From positions 1-64,000 of the IMG/VR virus record IMGVR_UViG_3300032240_000412: DNA of 64,000 bases. The stretch is one strand, 5' to 3'. Source of the DNA: a virus. A model generated the notes under the pieces. The model was not told the DNA's origin. It ran no database searches and was given only the letters and a program-made list of their open reading frames with translations. Shown one piece after another: positions 8,974 through 15,914 of this stretch. Every line of letters begins with the position of its first letter. The first letter of the stretch is position 1. The position numbers and the translations under genes are program-made.

Positions 8974-9216
8974 ATGGACATGGACCAATCGGCAGTATTT
9001 TTGGCCGGAAGCATTTTGACAGCTTTGGGATTTATTGTAGTAATTGCGGCAATAATTGTAGTAAACAACTTGTTAGCCAAATATTGGAAACCTGTACGTA
9101 TATTTACAGCAGACAGTTGGAACATTAATCCGCCTGCACGTTATGCCACACCAGAAGAATTGGAAAGAATTGCACCCACACTAAAAGAAGAAACAAAAAA
9201 TGAGAAGTCTAACTGA
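8974..9216 (+). CDS. Small single-pass membrane protein, 80 aa
   Basis: Residues about 8-35 (VFLAGSILTALGFIVVIAAI then IVVNNLL) form one long hydrophobic helix, followed by KYWKP, a basic flank that would place the C-terminal half in the cytoplasm. The C-terminal tail is charged (TPEELERIAPTLKEETKNEK). A short phage inner-membrane protein could affect host physiology, lysis timing or superinfection, but no family is recognised. It lies under a sigma70-type promoter and overlaps the next gene by 17 nt, so the two are cotranscribed. Confidence 0.65.
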   Translation: MDMDQSAVFLAGSILTALGFIVVIAAIIVVNNLLAKYWKPVRIFTADSWNINPPARYATPEELERIAPTLKEETKNEKSN

Positions 9217-9445
9217 TTATTTTGAACAAAACGCTTATAAACCCAAGTATCACTTAGGAGATAGAGTGTTTGGAGTTTGGAATAAGATACCATTTATTGG
9301 TACCGTTGGCAATGATCGTGTAGTAAGTAATGCTGGACCAGAAGTTGTAGTACATTTGGACTTGCCTATCAAATACGAAGATACTATAAAGAACATCTTG
9401 ATTGTCAAACATAAAGATGTCAAGCAGAAACTAAAAGAATTTTAA
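9200..9445 (+). CDS. Hypothetical protein, 81 aa
   Basis: Begins MRSLTDYFEQNAYKPKYHLG. It contains the segment YHLGDRVFGVWNKIPFIGTV and VVVHLDLPIKYED, compatible with a small SH3-like beta barrel ('gDrV.g.w...p..G.V' followed by a strand with V.V.LD). It ends KQKLKEF. The 17-nt overlap with the membrane-protein gene indicates a shared operon, and a bidirectional terminator follows. Function unknown; a nucleic-acid or protein-binding role would be a guess. Confidence 0.65.
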   Translation: MRSLTDYFEQNAYKPKYHLGDRVFGVWNKIPFIGTVGNDRVVSNAGPEVVVHLDLPIKYEDTIKNILIVKHKDVKQKLKEF

Positions 9446-9451
9446 CTCAAC

Positions 9452-9479
9452 AAAAAGCCCCTTGCGGGGCTTTAGTTTT
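9452..9479. terminator. Bidirectional terminator between convergent genes
   Basis: AAAGCCCC (9454-9461), loop TTGC, GGGGCTTT (9466-9473) is an 8-bp hairpin with T-rich tails on both strands. It serves the plus-strand operon ending at 9445 and the minus-strand gene ending at 9478. Confidence 0.85.
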
Positions 9480-9705
9480 ACGCTTGGTCTACAAACTTTT
9501 TGAGTTCTTCGGCCTTGCTCACAATATCTGTACTAGACGGAAAATCTGGTAAAGTTGGAAAAGAAAGCGTTCCTCGGTTAGCGTCAGTTAACTTAGAGTG
9601 ATACTCATCAGTTAGTGCTTGACGTTTTTGGAAGACTGGCGTCACGAGAATTTCGTTAGCCATTTTGAGAAGTTCGAGACGGATCTCGTAAGGTGTTTTG
9701 CTCAT
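9478..9705 (-). CDS. Conserved T4-like hypothetical protein, 75 aa
   Basis: Starts MSKTPYEIRLELLKMANEIL, a start I associate with a small protein widespread in T4-like phages of unknown function; the rest (DEYHSKLTDANRG, VSKAEELKKFVDQA) is helical and charged. It has an AGGAG ribosome-binding site, its own exact late promoter at 9764-9771 and terminators on both sides, so it is a monocistronic late gene just downstream of the major capsid gene. Family membership is from memory; function is unknown. Confidence 0.7.
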   Translation of the reverse strand: MSKTPYEIRLELLKMANEILVTPVFQKRQALTDEYHSKLTDANRGTLSFPTLPDFPSSTDIVSKAEELKKFVDQA

Positions 9706-9763
9706 ATTTTTCTCCTTTGTGTGTATGTGTGTTAAACACGAGCTATAGCTGTTGCTACATGAA

Positions 9764-9771
9764 TATTTATA
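9764..9771 (-). promoter_or_regulatory. T4-type late promoter TATAAATA
   Basis: Exact TATAAATA on the minus strand, placed between the capsid-gene terminator (9792-9814) and the 75-aa gene starting at 9705. Confidence 0.7.
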
Positions 9772-9791
9772 TTATAGATAACACCGCCAAC

Positions 9792-9814
9792 AAAAAAGGC
9801 TCCGAAGAGCCTTT
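9792..9814 (-). terminator. Terminator after the major capsid gene
   Basis: Minus-strand AAAGGCTC-TTCG-GAGCCTTT followed by more T, an 8-bp stem closed by a stable TTCG tetraloop, 43 nt beyond the gp23 stop. Confidence 0.9.
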
Positions 9815-9856
9815 AATGTAACTTCCCATCCCGAGGGTAAAAAGTTTATTCCAATA

Positions 9857-11050
9857 TTACTGGAATGATAGGTTGTTAACACTGATCTCACCTAGGTAGT
9901 CGCCTGCGTTACCTAGAGAAGAAGCTGTGTTAGTTAACTCTACATAGCCATAACGTGTCATAAAGCCAACTACTGGTTCGAATGTAGTTGGATCTAGAAC
10001 AACACCAGAAGACATTAGAGGAATATATGGGCAATAGAATGCGGCGGCATCAGCCTCGCTTGAACCCTTATAACCAACCAATACTGGTGTGCTGTCGCTA
10101 GCATAGCTATCAACATAAACACGCATTGCGCTGTTTAGTGTACCAACGAACTTGGTGTTTGTTGGAGCTTCAAATGTACCTTCTGTTGTACGAGCAAACG
10201 CAGAAGTAGTTGCAGATTGCAATACTGTCAATGCGGCTGGTGATACAACTGCCCAGTTACCTGCGCCACGACGTGTACGCTGGGCGATCAAGTTAGCTGT
10301 ACGGTTGATTAGAACTGCCAATGCGGCATGCTCATCACCAACGAATGTTGCTGTACCAGAAACTGCGGCTTGGTCGTAACCATATTCGGTTGCGGCTAAA
10401 GCACGTAGTGAACCAAGAATTTCTTGGTCAATTTCAACTGTGATCTCTTGAGCAAGAGCGGCCATGATTTCAGCCTCTACGTCGATGCCATGCATAGCTT
10501 GAGCATCTTGAGCGGCTTCAAATGTCCAACGAGCTGATAGCTTGCGAGTTTTCGCTTCTACAACTTGTTTCAAGATTTGAACGTTGATACGGTTACCTGG
10601 CAAACCTTCTAGTGCGCTTGTTGAAGAAGCACGACCAGTTGCGGCGTTACCAGAGTAAGCTGTAGCGATCTTGAATGGAGACAATGCTTCGTCACCAGCT
10701 GATGCGCTTGTACCTAGTGTGTTATCCTGACTACCAGTATAAGCAACGTTATCAGCGTAGCGAACACGTAGAGTATGGATTTGACTTACAGGACCTGTCA
10801 TTGGTTGAACACCTACGATTTCGTTAGCAATAACGGTAGGCATAACACGACGGATAACTGGAAGAATAACACGGTTTAGTGTTGCAACGTTAGAGGCTTG
10901 TGTGCCGCCTGCAGATGCACTCTCAACCAAGTGTTTGCGAGTGTTTTCTAGAACTACACTCATGCTGGTACGCTTAGAACCTTGTAAGCCTTCTAACAGG
11001 GCTTCTTTGGTTTCGGACCAACGGTTTTCAAGTAATTGTTGGGTTGTCAT
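9857..11050 (-). CDS. 23: Major capsid protein gp23
   Basis: Forms the hexameric lattice of the T4-type head. The diagnostic segment RRVMPTVIANEIVGVQPMTG (about residues 91-110) followed by PVSQIHTLRVRYA is the conserved gp23 core, and VVSPAALTVLQS and GYKGSSEADAAAFYCPYIPL belong to the HK97-fold capsid domain. The protein is 397 residues, shorter than T4 gp23 (521), as in many environmental T4-like phages. The N-terminal ~50 residues should be removed by the prohead protease. It is last in the head operon, behind gp22, with a terminator after it. A ribosome-binding site lies in a purine-rich leader. No full late octamer was seen directly upstream, only CTTAAATA. Confidence 0.97.
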   Translation of the reverse strand: MTTQQLLENRWSETKEALLEGLQGSKRTSMSVVLENTRKHLVESASAGGTQASNVATLNRVILPVIRRVMPTVIANEIVGVQPMTGPVSQIHTLRVRYADNVAYTGSQDNTLGTSASAGDEALSPFKIATAYSGNAATGRASSTSALEGLPGNRINVQILKQVVEAKTRKLSARWTFEAAQDAQAMHGIDVEAEIMAALAQEITVEIDQEILGSLRALAATEYGYDQAAVSGTATFVGDEHAALAVLINRTANLIAQRTRRGAGNWAVVSPAALTVLQSATTSAFARTTEGTFEAPTNTKFVGTLNSAMRVYVDSYASDSTPVLVGYKGSSEADAAAFYCPYIPLMSSGVVLDPTTFEPVVGFMTRYGYVELTNTASSLGNAGDYLGEISVNNLSFQ

Positions 11051-11078
11051 TTTCTTTTTTTCCTTTTTTTAAAAGCTA

Positions 11079-12182
11079 TTATTTAAGCCCTGCTAAACGC
11101 TTTAGTTCAATGACATTAGTGTCAATTGACTCGTGTGCGGTGACCTTAGCAGATTTATCTCCAGTTACCTCTGTACGGCTTTCAGCTAACACAGCTTTTG
11201 GAGCTGATGTTTTAACTGTTCCATTATTAAGTACAGCTGGAAGATACTTCTCAAATGCAGACTGTAGCTTATCTGTCTGCACTGATTCGAGTAGTTCGCT
11301 CATTAAAGCGGCCTTCTCTTTGTTTAAAGGTTTCATCATTTCAGCAAGTTTTGTCTTGCGATCTGCAGATTCCTTAATGATCTTAATTTCTTTCTCTTTA
11401 GACTCAACTAATACAGAAGCTTGTTCAACGGCCTTACGAGATTCAGCAATGATTGCTTCTTTCTGCTGTAGTGCTGTTTGTAGTTTAGCAATTTCTTTGT
11501 TCTCATTTAAGTGAGTAACAGCAAATTCGCTAGCAAAAGCTTCGAATAGACGACGACCAAACATGTTCTCGCGAGCAATTTGTACGTCTTCTTTTAGTTG
11601 TGTCAATTCTGCTTCTAGATTCTTAGTAACAGATTCTTTAACAAGTTCAGAGCTACGAGCAATAAATTGCTGTTGTAGTTCACCTAACTTGGCTTTGGCT
11701 CCAGCAATTAGTCGAACTTTTGTTTCAACAACTGCACGTTTGTCCTTCTCAAATTCTTGGATTTCTTCAGCTAAAGTTTTAATCACAAACTGCTCTAGAC
11801 GGCCAATGCTATTTTCATAGCCTTTGCGGTCTTGACGTAGTTCTTGAATTTCTTCTGCTAATTTACTAACCATAAAATCATTGAATTTCTTAGATCCTTC
11901 AACCATGTGACGTTTAAATTTCACGCGGTCTTCGGCAAGAGCTTTCTTCTCAGCTTGGAACTCTCCGAGTTCTGCTGTTAAAGATTCGGTAACCATTTTG
12001 TCTAGAGCCTCAACCATGACTTGTTTGTCATGCTGATAGCGTTGTGCAAATTCTTCACGAAGCTCTGCACGAACTGTTTCTTTAGCTTCAAGAAGTTTTG
12101 CTTCCCAAGCCTCAGAAATAGCCTGCTGAGTACCTTCGTTAATAATGCCACTATCTAGCAATGGTTTGATAGCATCTAACAT
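11079..12182 (-). CDS. 22: Prohead core scaffolding protein gp22
   Basis: Main internal scaffold on which the gp23 shell assembles, later degraded by gp21. It is 367 residues, almost wholly helical and charged with long coiled-coil stretches (EAKLLEAKETVRAELREEF, LAEEIQELRQDRKGYENSIG). FGRRLFEAFASEFAVTHLNE (about residue 208) is the conserved gp22 signature. The position between gp21 and gp23 is the canonical T4 order. Starts 11 nt after the gp21 stop. Confidence 0.93.
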   Translation of the reverse strand: MLDAIKPLLDSGIINEGTQQAISEAWEAKLLEAKETVRAELREEFAQRYQHDKQVMVEALDKMVTESLTAELGEFQAEKKALAEDRVKFKRHMVEGSKKFNDFMVSKLAEEIQELRQDRKGYENSIGRLEQFVIKTLAEEIQEFEKDKRAVVETKVRLIAGAKAKLGELQQQFIARSSELVKESVTKNLEAELTQLKEDVQIARENMFGRRLFEAFASEFAVTHLNENKEIAKLQTALQQKEAIIAESRKAVEQASVLVESKEKEIKIIKESADRKTKLAEMMKPLNKEKAALMSELLESVQTDKLQSAFEKYLPAVLNNGTVKTSAPKAVLAESRTEVTGDKSAKVTAHESIDTNVIELKRLAGLK

Positions 12183-12192
12183 TGGATATCTC

Positions 12193-12831
12193 CTATAGTT
12201 TTAATTCGTTGATAAGGCGCACCACTGCCTCTTTCATATACTTCTGTACTCTTTGATCGGTGCTTGCATCTCGTGCCATTTCCAATATTTGTGTTCCACC
12301 ACGCATATTCATCAAGCTCTCATAAATTGCTTTTGGATATGCGTTAGGAGCACTTGGTTGTGCCACAACGTCCACAGTAACGATTTCAAAATCGCTAACA
12401 TGTCCTGAACCTTCGTTTACGTTACCTGATCCACGTGAGCTAACACCTAGCTTAACACCACTAGTAAGCATAGCTTTTACAAGCTCGCCCATTGGAGTTG
12501 GTAACACTTTTAATTTGCCGAAACCGCAAGGACCGTCCATCCACATATCAGTAATCATATGCGACACACGATCCAAGTTAATCTTTAAATCATCAGGGTG
12601 ATCTACTTCACCTAAAACTGAATAACCTTCTTTGATTTGTTCATTAATAGTTGAAACGGCTTTTTCAATTTCGTGAACGGGATACACCCTTTGGTTAGCG
12701 TTCTTTACGCCACCTTGGATGAATATCCCTTTCATATAGAGGTCTTTTCCTTTTCCGTCTGCAGACTCTGTAGACTCAACTACAATGTTTGCCCGGTCAA
12801 AAGTCAAATGCTCTTTTAGGTACAAAGCCAT
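12193..12831 (-). CDS. 21: Prohead maturation protease gp21
   Basis: Serine protease (family S77, herpes assemblin-like fold) that cleaves scaffold, capsid and internal proteins during head maturation. Visible catalytic elements are His78 in GEVDHPDDL and the serine of LGVSSRGSG (about 131-132); NANQRVYPV near residue 45 and VVAQPSAPNAYP near 155 are further conserved gp21 blocks. Length 212 aa matches the family. It overlaps none of its neighbours but lies 13 nt after the core-protein stop and 10 nt before gp22, so the head genes form one operon. Confidence 0.95.
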   Translation of the reverse strand: MALYLKEHLTFDRANIVVESTESADGKGKDLYMKGIFIQGGVKNANQRVYPVHEIEKAVSTINEQIKEGYSVLGEVDHPDDLKINLDRVSHMITDMWMDGPCGFGKLKVLPTPMGELVKAMLTSGVKLGVSSRGSGNVNEGSGHVSDFEIVTVDVVAQPSAPNAYPKAIYESLMNMRGGTQILEMARDASTDQRVQKYMKEAVVRLINELKL

Positions 12832-12844
12832 TATCGTGCCCTAA

Positions 12845-13825
12845 TTAACGTACTTTTCCGCCCTGCAATGATCTACCATTGACAGGAACAGATGCGTCTG
12901 TAGTACTACCTTCTTTGGTTTTACCAGACTCTTTAGTTTTGTATGCAGTCTTACCAGCATCTTTACCAGCTACGTTTAGGAATTGACCTGCGCCAGGTAA
13001 TTCACCTTTTTTAGCTGTGCCATAGTTGTTGGCTTGTTTCGGTGCTGTTCCGTCTGGATTCTGTTCTGCTCCACCCTGGTTTAAGTTACCAGCTGTGCCA
13101 CCAAAATCGTTTTTACCAGCAACTGGGTTAGCTGTGTTTACTGTTGGCTCATTGCCACCTGTACCTACTGTGCTACCTTCAGTGTTGTCGCCTTTGTAGA
13201 ACTCTTTGATTTTTTCTACATACTCGCGCATTAATTCTGTTTCACTGCGTGTGCCACGTGATTCTTTAACACTTTCTTCAACGTCTTCTTCAACGTCTTC
13301 TTCTACTTCTTCTTCAACAGCTTCAAATTGAGCTTCTGCTGAGAATTGTTCGTCTGTGCTATCTTGTGTGCCGCCCATGTCCATTGCTGTGTCGCCAGTT
13401 GGTGCACTGTTATCTTGTCCACCATCTGTTTGACTCATTAATTCGTCAAATTTTGCAGTTAGTTGATCAAGTTGACTAGCTAAGTCCATGACGTCGCCTT
13501 TAGTAGCTGGATCAGTGTCGCCACCATCGTCGCCCATAGACATGTCATCACCAGCTGTTGCAGAACTATCTGTGCCGTCTAGATCGCTAACATCGCTAGC
13601 TGGATCTTCGTCACCTTCTGCCATTTCGTCGCCGTTTACTTCGTTAGTAATTTCGTCAACGAATTCGTCAACAGCGTTGCCACCGACTTCTTCTACATTT
13701 TCTTCATCCATAAGGCTTTCGTAGATATCGCGAGATTTTTCTACAACGATCTCATGGAATAATTCTTTAGCTTTCGCTTCGTTATCGTTAATGATGTATT
13801 CAATTAACTTTTCATATTTGTTCAT
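12845..13825 (-). CDS. Acidic prohead core protein (gp68 position), 326 aa
   Basis: The N-terminus MNKYEKLIEYIINDNEAKAK then ELFHEIVVEKSRDIYESL is a helical segment conserved in core proteins located between gp20 and gp21 of T4-like phages. Residues ~45-185 are highly acidic and low in complexity (VEEEVEEDVEEDVEE), and the C-terminal third is Gly/Asn/Thr-rich and probably disordered. T4 has gp67 and gp68 here; this protein is much longer than T4 gp68 (141 aa). Core role is inferred from position and composition. A TGTAAATA late-promoter variant lies at 13865-13858. Confidence 0.75.
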   Translation of the reverse strand: MNKYEKLIEYIINDNEAKAKELFHEIVVEKSRDIYESLMDEENVEEVGGNAVDEFVDEITNEVNGDEMAEGDEDPASDVSDLDGTDSSATAGDDMSMGDDGGDTDPATKGDVMDLASQLDQLTAKFDELMSQTDGGQDNSAPTGDTAMDMGGTQDSTDEQFSAEAQFEAVEEEVEEDVEEDVEESVKESRGTRSETELMREYVEKIKEFYKGDNTEGSTVGTGGNEPTVNTANPVAGKNDFGGTAGNLNQGGAEQNPDGTAPKQANNYGTAKKGELPGAGQFLNVAGKDAGKTAYKTKESGKTKEGSTTDASVPVNGRSLQGGKVR

Positions 13826-13857
13826 AGGAACTCCTTTTAAATAATGGCTTGTAAAGT

Positions 13858-13865
13858 TATTTACA
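13858..13865 (-). promoter_or_regulatory. Late promoter variant TGTAAATA
   Basis: Minus-strand TGTAAATA, one mismatch to TATAAATA, 33 nt upstream of the ATG at 13825, the same spacing as at the tape-measure gene. A perfect 12-bp palindrome AACTACGTAGTT lies just upstream at 13867-13878. Confidence 0.4.
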
Positions 13866-13917
13866 TAACTACGTAGTTTTTGGGGTTAAATAGGTGTTTT
13901 TTGAAGAATTTTATTGA

Positions 13918-14154
13918 CTATACCCCTAGACCCGGGGATTCTCCACCTTCTGGAGCAACTGCATACTGTACTGCAACGTCTTTTGCTTTGGCTTCTTGTT
14001 CAAATTTACGCACATCGTTGGCCATACGTATTGTGTTAAGATGCTCGAGAGATAAGCGAGTTTTACGAACATCGCTCATTTTAAATGTAGAATTATCCTT
14101 CTTAGCATTGAAGTGGCCGGACTCTTCTTTGTCAAATAATTCTAATATAAACAT
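13918..14154 (-). CDS. Small protein at gp67 position, 78 aa
   Basis: Begins MFILELFDKEESGHFNAKKD and continues as a charged, helical protein (DVRKTRLSLEHLNTIRMAND, RKFEQEAKAKDV). Its place directly after gp20 is that of T4 prohead core gene 67 (80 aa), and length agrees, but the sequence is not as acidic as T4 gp67, so the name is positional only. ATG at 14154 is 8 nt past the gp20 stop and only 5 nt past an exact TATAAATA, so there is no room for a ribosome-binding site on an mRNA made from that promoter; a start at Met26 is an alternative. Confidence 0.65.
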   Translation of the reverse strand: MFILELFDKEESGHFNAKKDNSTFKMSDVRKTRLSLEHLNTIRMANDVRKFEQEAKAKDVAVQYAVAPEGGESPGLGV

Positions 14155-14159
14155 AGTCT

Positions 14160-14167
14160 TATTTATA
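14160..14167 (-). promoter_or_regulatory. T4-type late promoter TATAAATA overlapping the gp20 stop
   Basis: Exact TATAAATA on the minus strand, overlapping the last codons of gp20. The expected start point, about 6 nt downstream, coincides with the A of the ATG at 14154. Confidence 0.55.
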
Positions 14168-15878
14168 TCGGCGACGTCTGACTTTGGGCGTTGCCAACTC
14201 CACTTGGGTTAGCCGCCGATCCACTTGGCGGTGTAATGCCTGCTTCTCCTGCACCATCTTCACCAGCATCAGGGGGAGTTAAGTCTTCAATATCTGTTTC
14301 CAAGGCGCCCGGAGTAATACCTACGTTACGCAAGCTACTGCCTTCTGGTGCGGCGCTGTCTGCTTTGCCGCGCTCTTCTTTCCAAAGAATTTCGTTTTCA
14401 CTCATTTCCATTTCACTTAGACCCAAGTAACGCTTCATTAACCAGCGTTTGCTTAGGTAAGGATACTGTTCTAGCTGTGTAAATGTGGCAATTCTAGCAC
14501 TATCGATGTCAGCTTGACGATATTGTGCAAAGTTTTGTGGTTCTTCAAACACTAGATCAAACAACTGTCCATCAATGTTGATACCTCTCCAGCGCATAAA
14601 CATCTTGAATTCTTGATCCAGTTTGTCCACAATCATGCTTTGTAGACGCTTACAGTATTGGTTAAAACGCCATTCTTGAATTAATGCTGTGCCCACACGA
14701 CCATCACCCACTGACTGTGTGCCATCATCAGTTCCAGTAGGCAAGTAACTACTAGGAATACGCAAACCGCGGAACAACTTGTTAGTAAAAAACTTCAAAT
14801 CTGTAATTTCACCTAGATTCTGACCACCCGGCAATACATCAACACTGGATCCGCGTCCATCTGCTGTGGTTGGAAAAAAGTAGTCTTCGTTTACAGATAG
14901 TGGATTGTATGTGGCGTCCATCATGTTCTGACCACCACCACTTTGTGTTGGAATTCTGCGTTGATGTACTTCGTTTTTAATACGGTCAACAAACATCATG
15001 GCCATATGACTTGGCATATTACCTACGTCAATTTTGAATACTCTACGTTCCGGAGCACGTTGTACACGATAGATAATGATTGAATCTTCTAGTAGTTCTT
15101 TTTGTTTGAATACTTTAAAAATGTTCTCTAACACCGAGTTACCAAAAGGCCAGTAAATATCCAAACCTTCAGTGAGACTCAAATGAACAACGTGTTCAGA
15201 ATTAATAGCTTTTTCGTTTTGTGCCATTTGAAAACGACTACCGCCTTGTGCTCCACGACTGGGCATTTGGTATGCACCTGTTGCACCACCTGTTTGTGGA
15301 CTGGTAGTAAATGTATCTTGTGTGGTAACCTGTGTTGCTGTCAAGTTCTCAAAGTTGATGTTTAGGTCTTTAATAACATACTGTTCTGGCTTTTTACCTT
15401 CGGCTTCGTTGACAATAATCTTAACGATTTTGGCCATTTCTGTCCAGTGTAACTTGAAATTTTCTGGATCTCTAATAAACACTTGATCGCCATATTTGAT
15501 AGTATTACGAACAATTTTAAAGATACGTTTGTTTAAGTCGTTTAGGCTAACCCATTGATTTAATTGCTCTTTGATAATTTTTACTTCGTTGTCAGTGGGT
15601 TTATCTTTAAAATGAATGTCAAATGCTGTCAGGTTCTCTTGATTCTTTTGTGTGCAGAACTCTGCTAAAATATCCAGAGCCGCGTTAATTTCGCTGTCCA
15701 TGTCCATTTGTTCGTATTGATTATAGCGATCAACACGATTTGGATGGCCAATATATACGTCTGGCAGATTAGTCTGATAGTTCCTGTAGGTGATGTCGGA
15801 CCCTGTTCTACTAGGGCTTCCTACAGGACTTAGCGATGATGGTACATTGCTAGTTTTAAAATATTTTTTCCAACTCAT
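14163..15878 (-). CDS. 20: Portal vertex protein gp20
   Basis: Dodecameric portal through which DNA enters and leaves the head and on which the prohead core nucleates. The 571-residue length fits T4 gp20 (524). Conserved portal blocks visible include MDMDSEINAALDILAEFCTQ (residues ~58-77), GDQVFIRDPENFKLHW, WPFGNSVLENIFKVFKQKEL then LEDSIIIYRVQRAPERRVF, VDRIKNEVHQRR, and LRIPSSYLPTGTDDGTQSV. The C-terminal ~70 residues are Gly/Ser/Pro-rich. It is upstream of the core and capsid genes and immediately downstream of the tape-measure gene, instead of following tail tube gp19 as in T4. Confidence 0.96.
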   Translation of the reverse strand: MSWKKYFKTSNVPSSLSPVGSPSRTGSDITYRNYQTNLPDVYIGHPNRVDRYNQYEQMDMDSEINAALDILAEFCTQKNQENLTAFDIHFKDKPTDNEVKIIKEQLNQWVSLNDLNKRIFKIVRNTIKYGDQVFIRDPENFKLHWTEMAKIVKIIVNEAEGKKPEQYVIKDLNINFENLTATQVTTQDTFTTSPQTGGATGAYQMPSRGAQGGSRFQMAQNEKAINSEHVVHLSLTEGLDIYWPFGNSVLENIFKVFKQKELLEDSIIIYRVQRAPERRVFKIDVGNMPSHMAMMFVDRIKNEVHQRRIPTQSGGGQNMMDATYNPLSVNEDYFFPTTADGRGSSVDVLPGGQNLGEITDLKFFTNKLFRGLRIPSSYLPTGTDDGTQSVGDGRVGTALIQEWRFNQYCKRLQSMIVDKLDQEFKMFMRWRGINIDGQLFDLVFEEPQNFAQYRQADIDSARIATFTQLEQYPYLSKRWLMKRYLGLSEMEMSENEILWKEERGKADSAAPEGSSLRNVGITPGALETDIEDLTPPDAGEDGAGEAGITPPSGSAANPSGVGNAQSQTSPI

Positions 15879-15914
15879 ATATAATGGTCTCTCAGTTAAC
15901 TATATTTAACTAAA

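Noticed and set aside
13867-13878. AACTACGTAGTT palindrome followed by T run as a plus-strand terminator
   Set aside because: No plus-strand gene ends nearby, and on the minus strand there is no T tract after it; noted only beside the late promoter variant.
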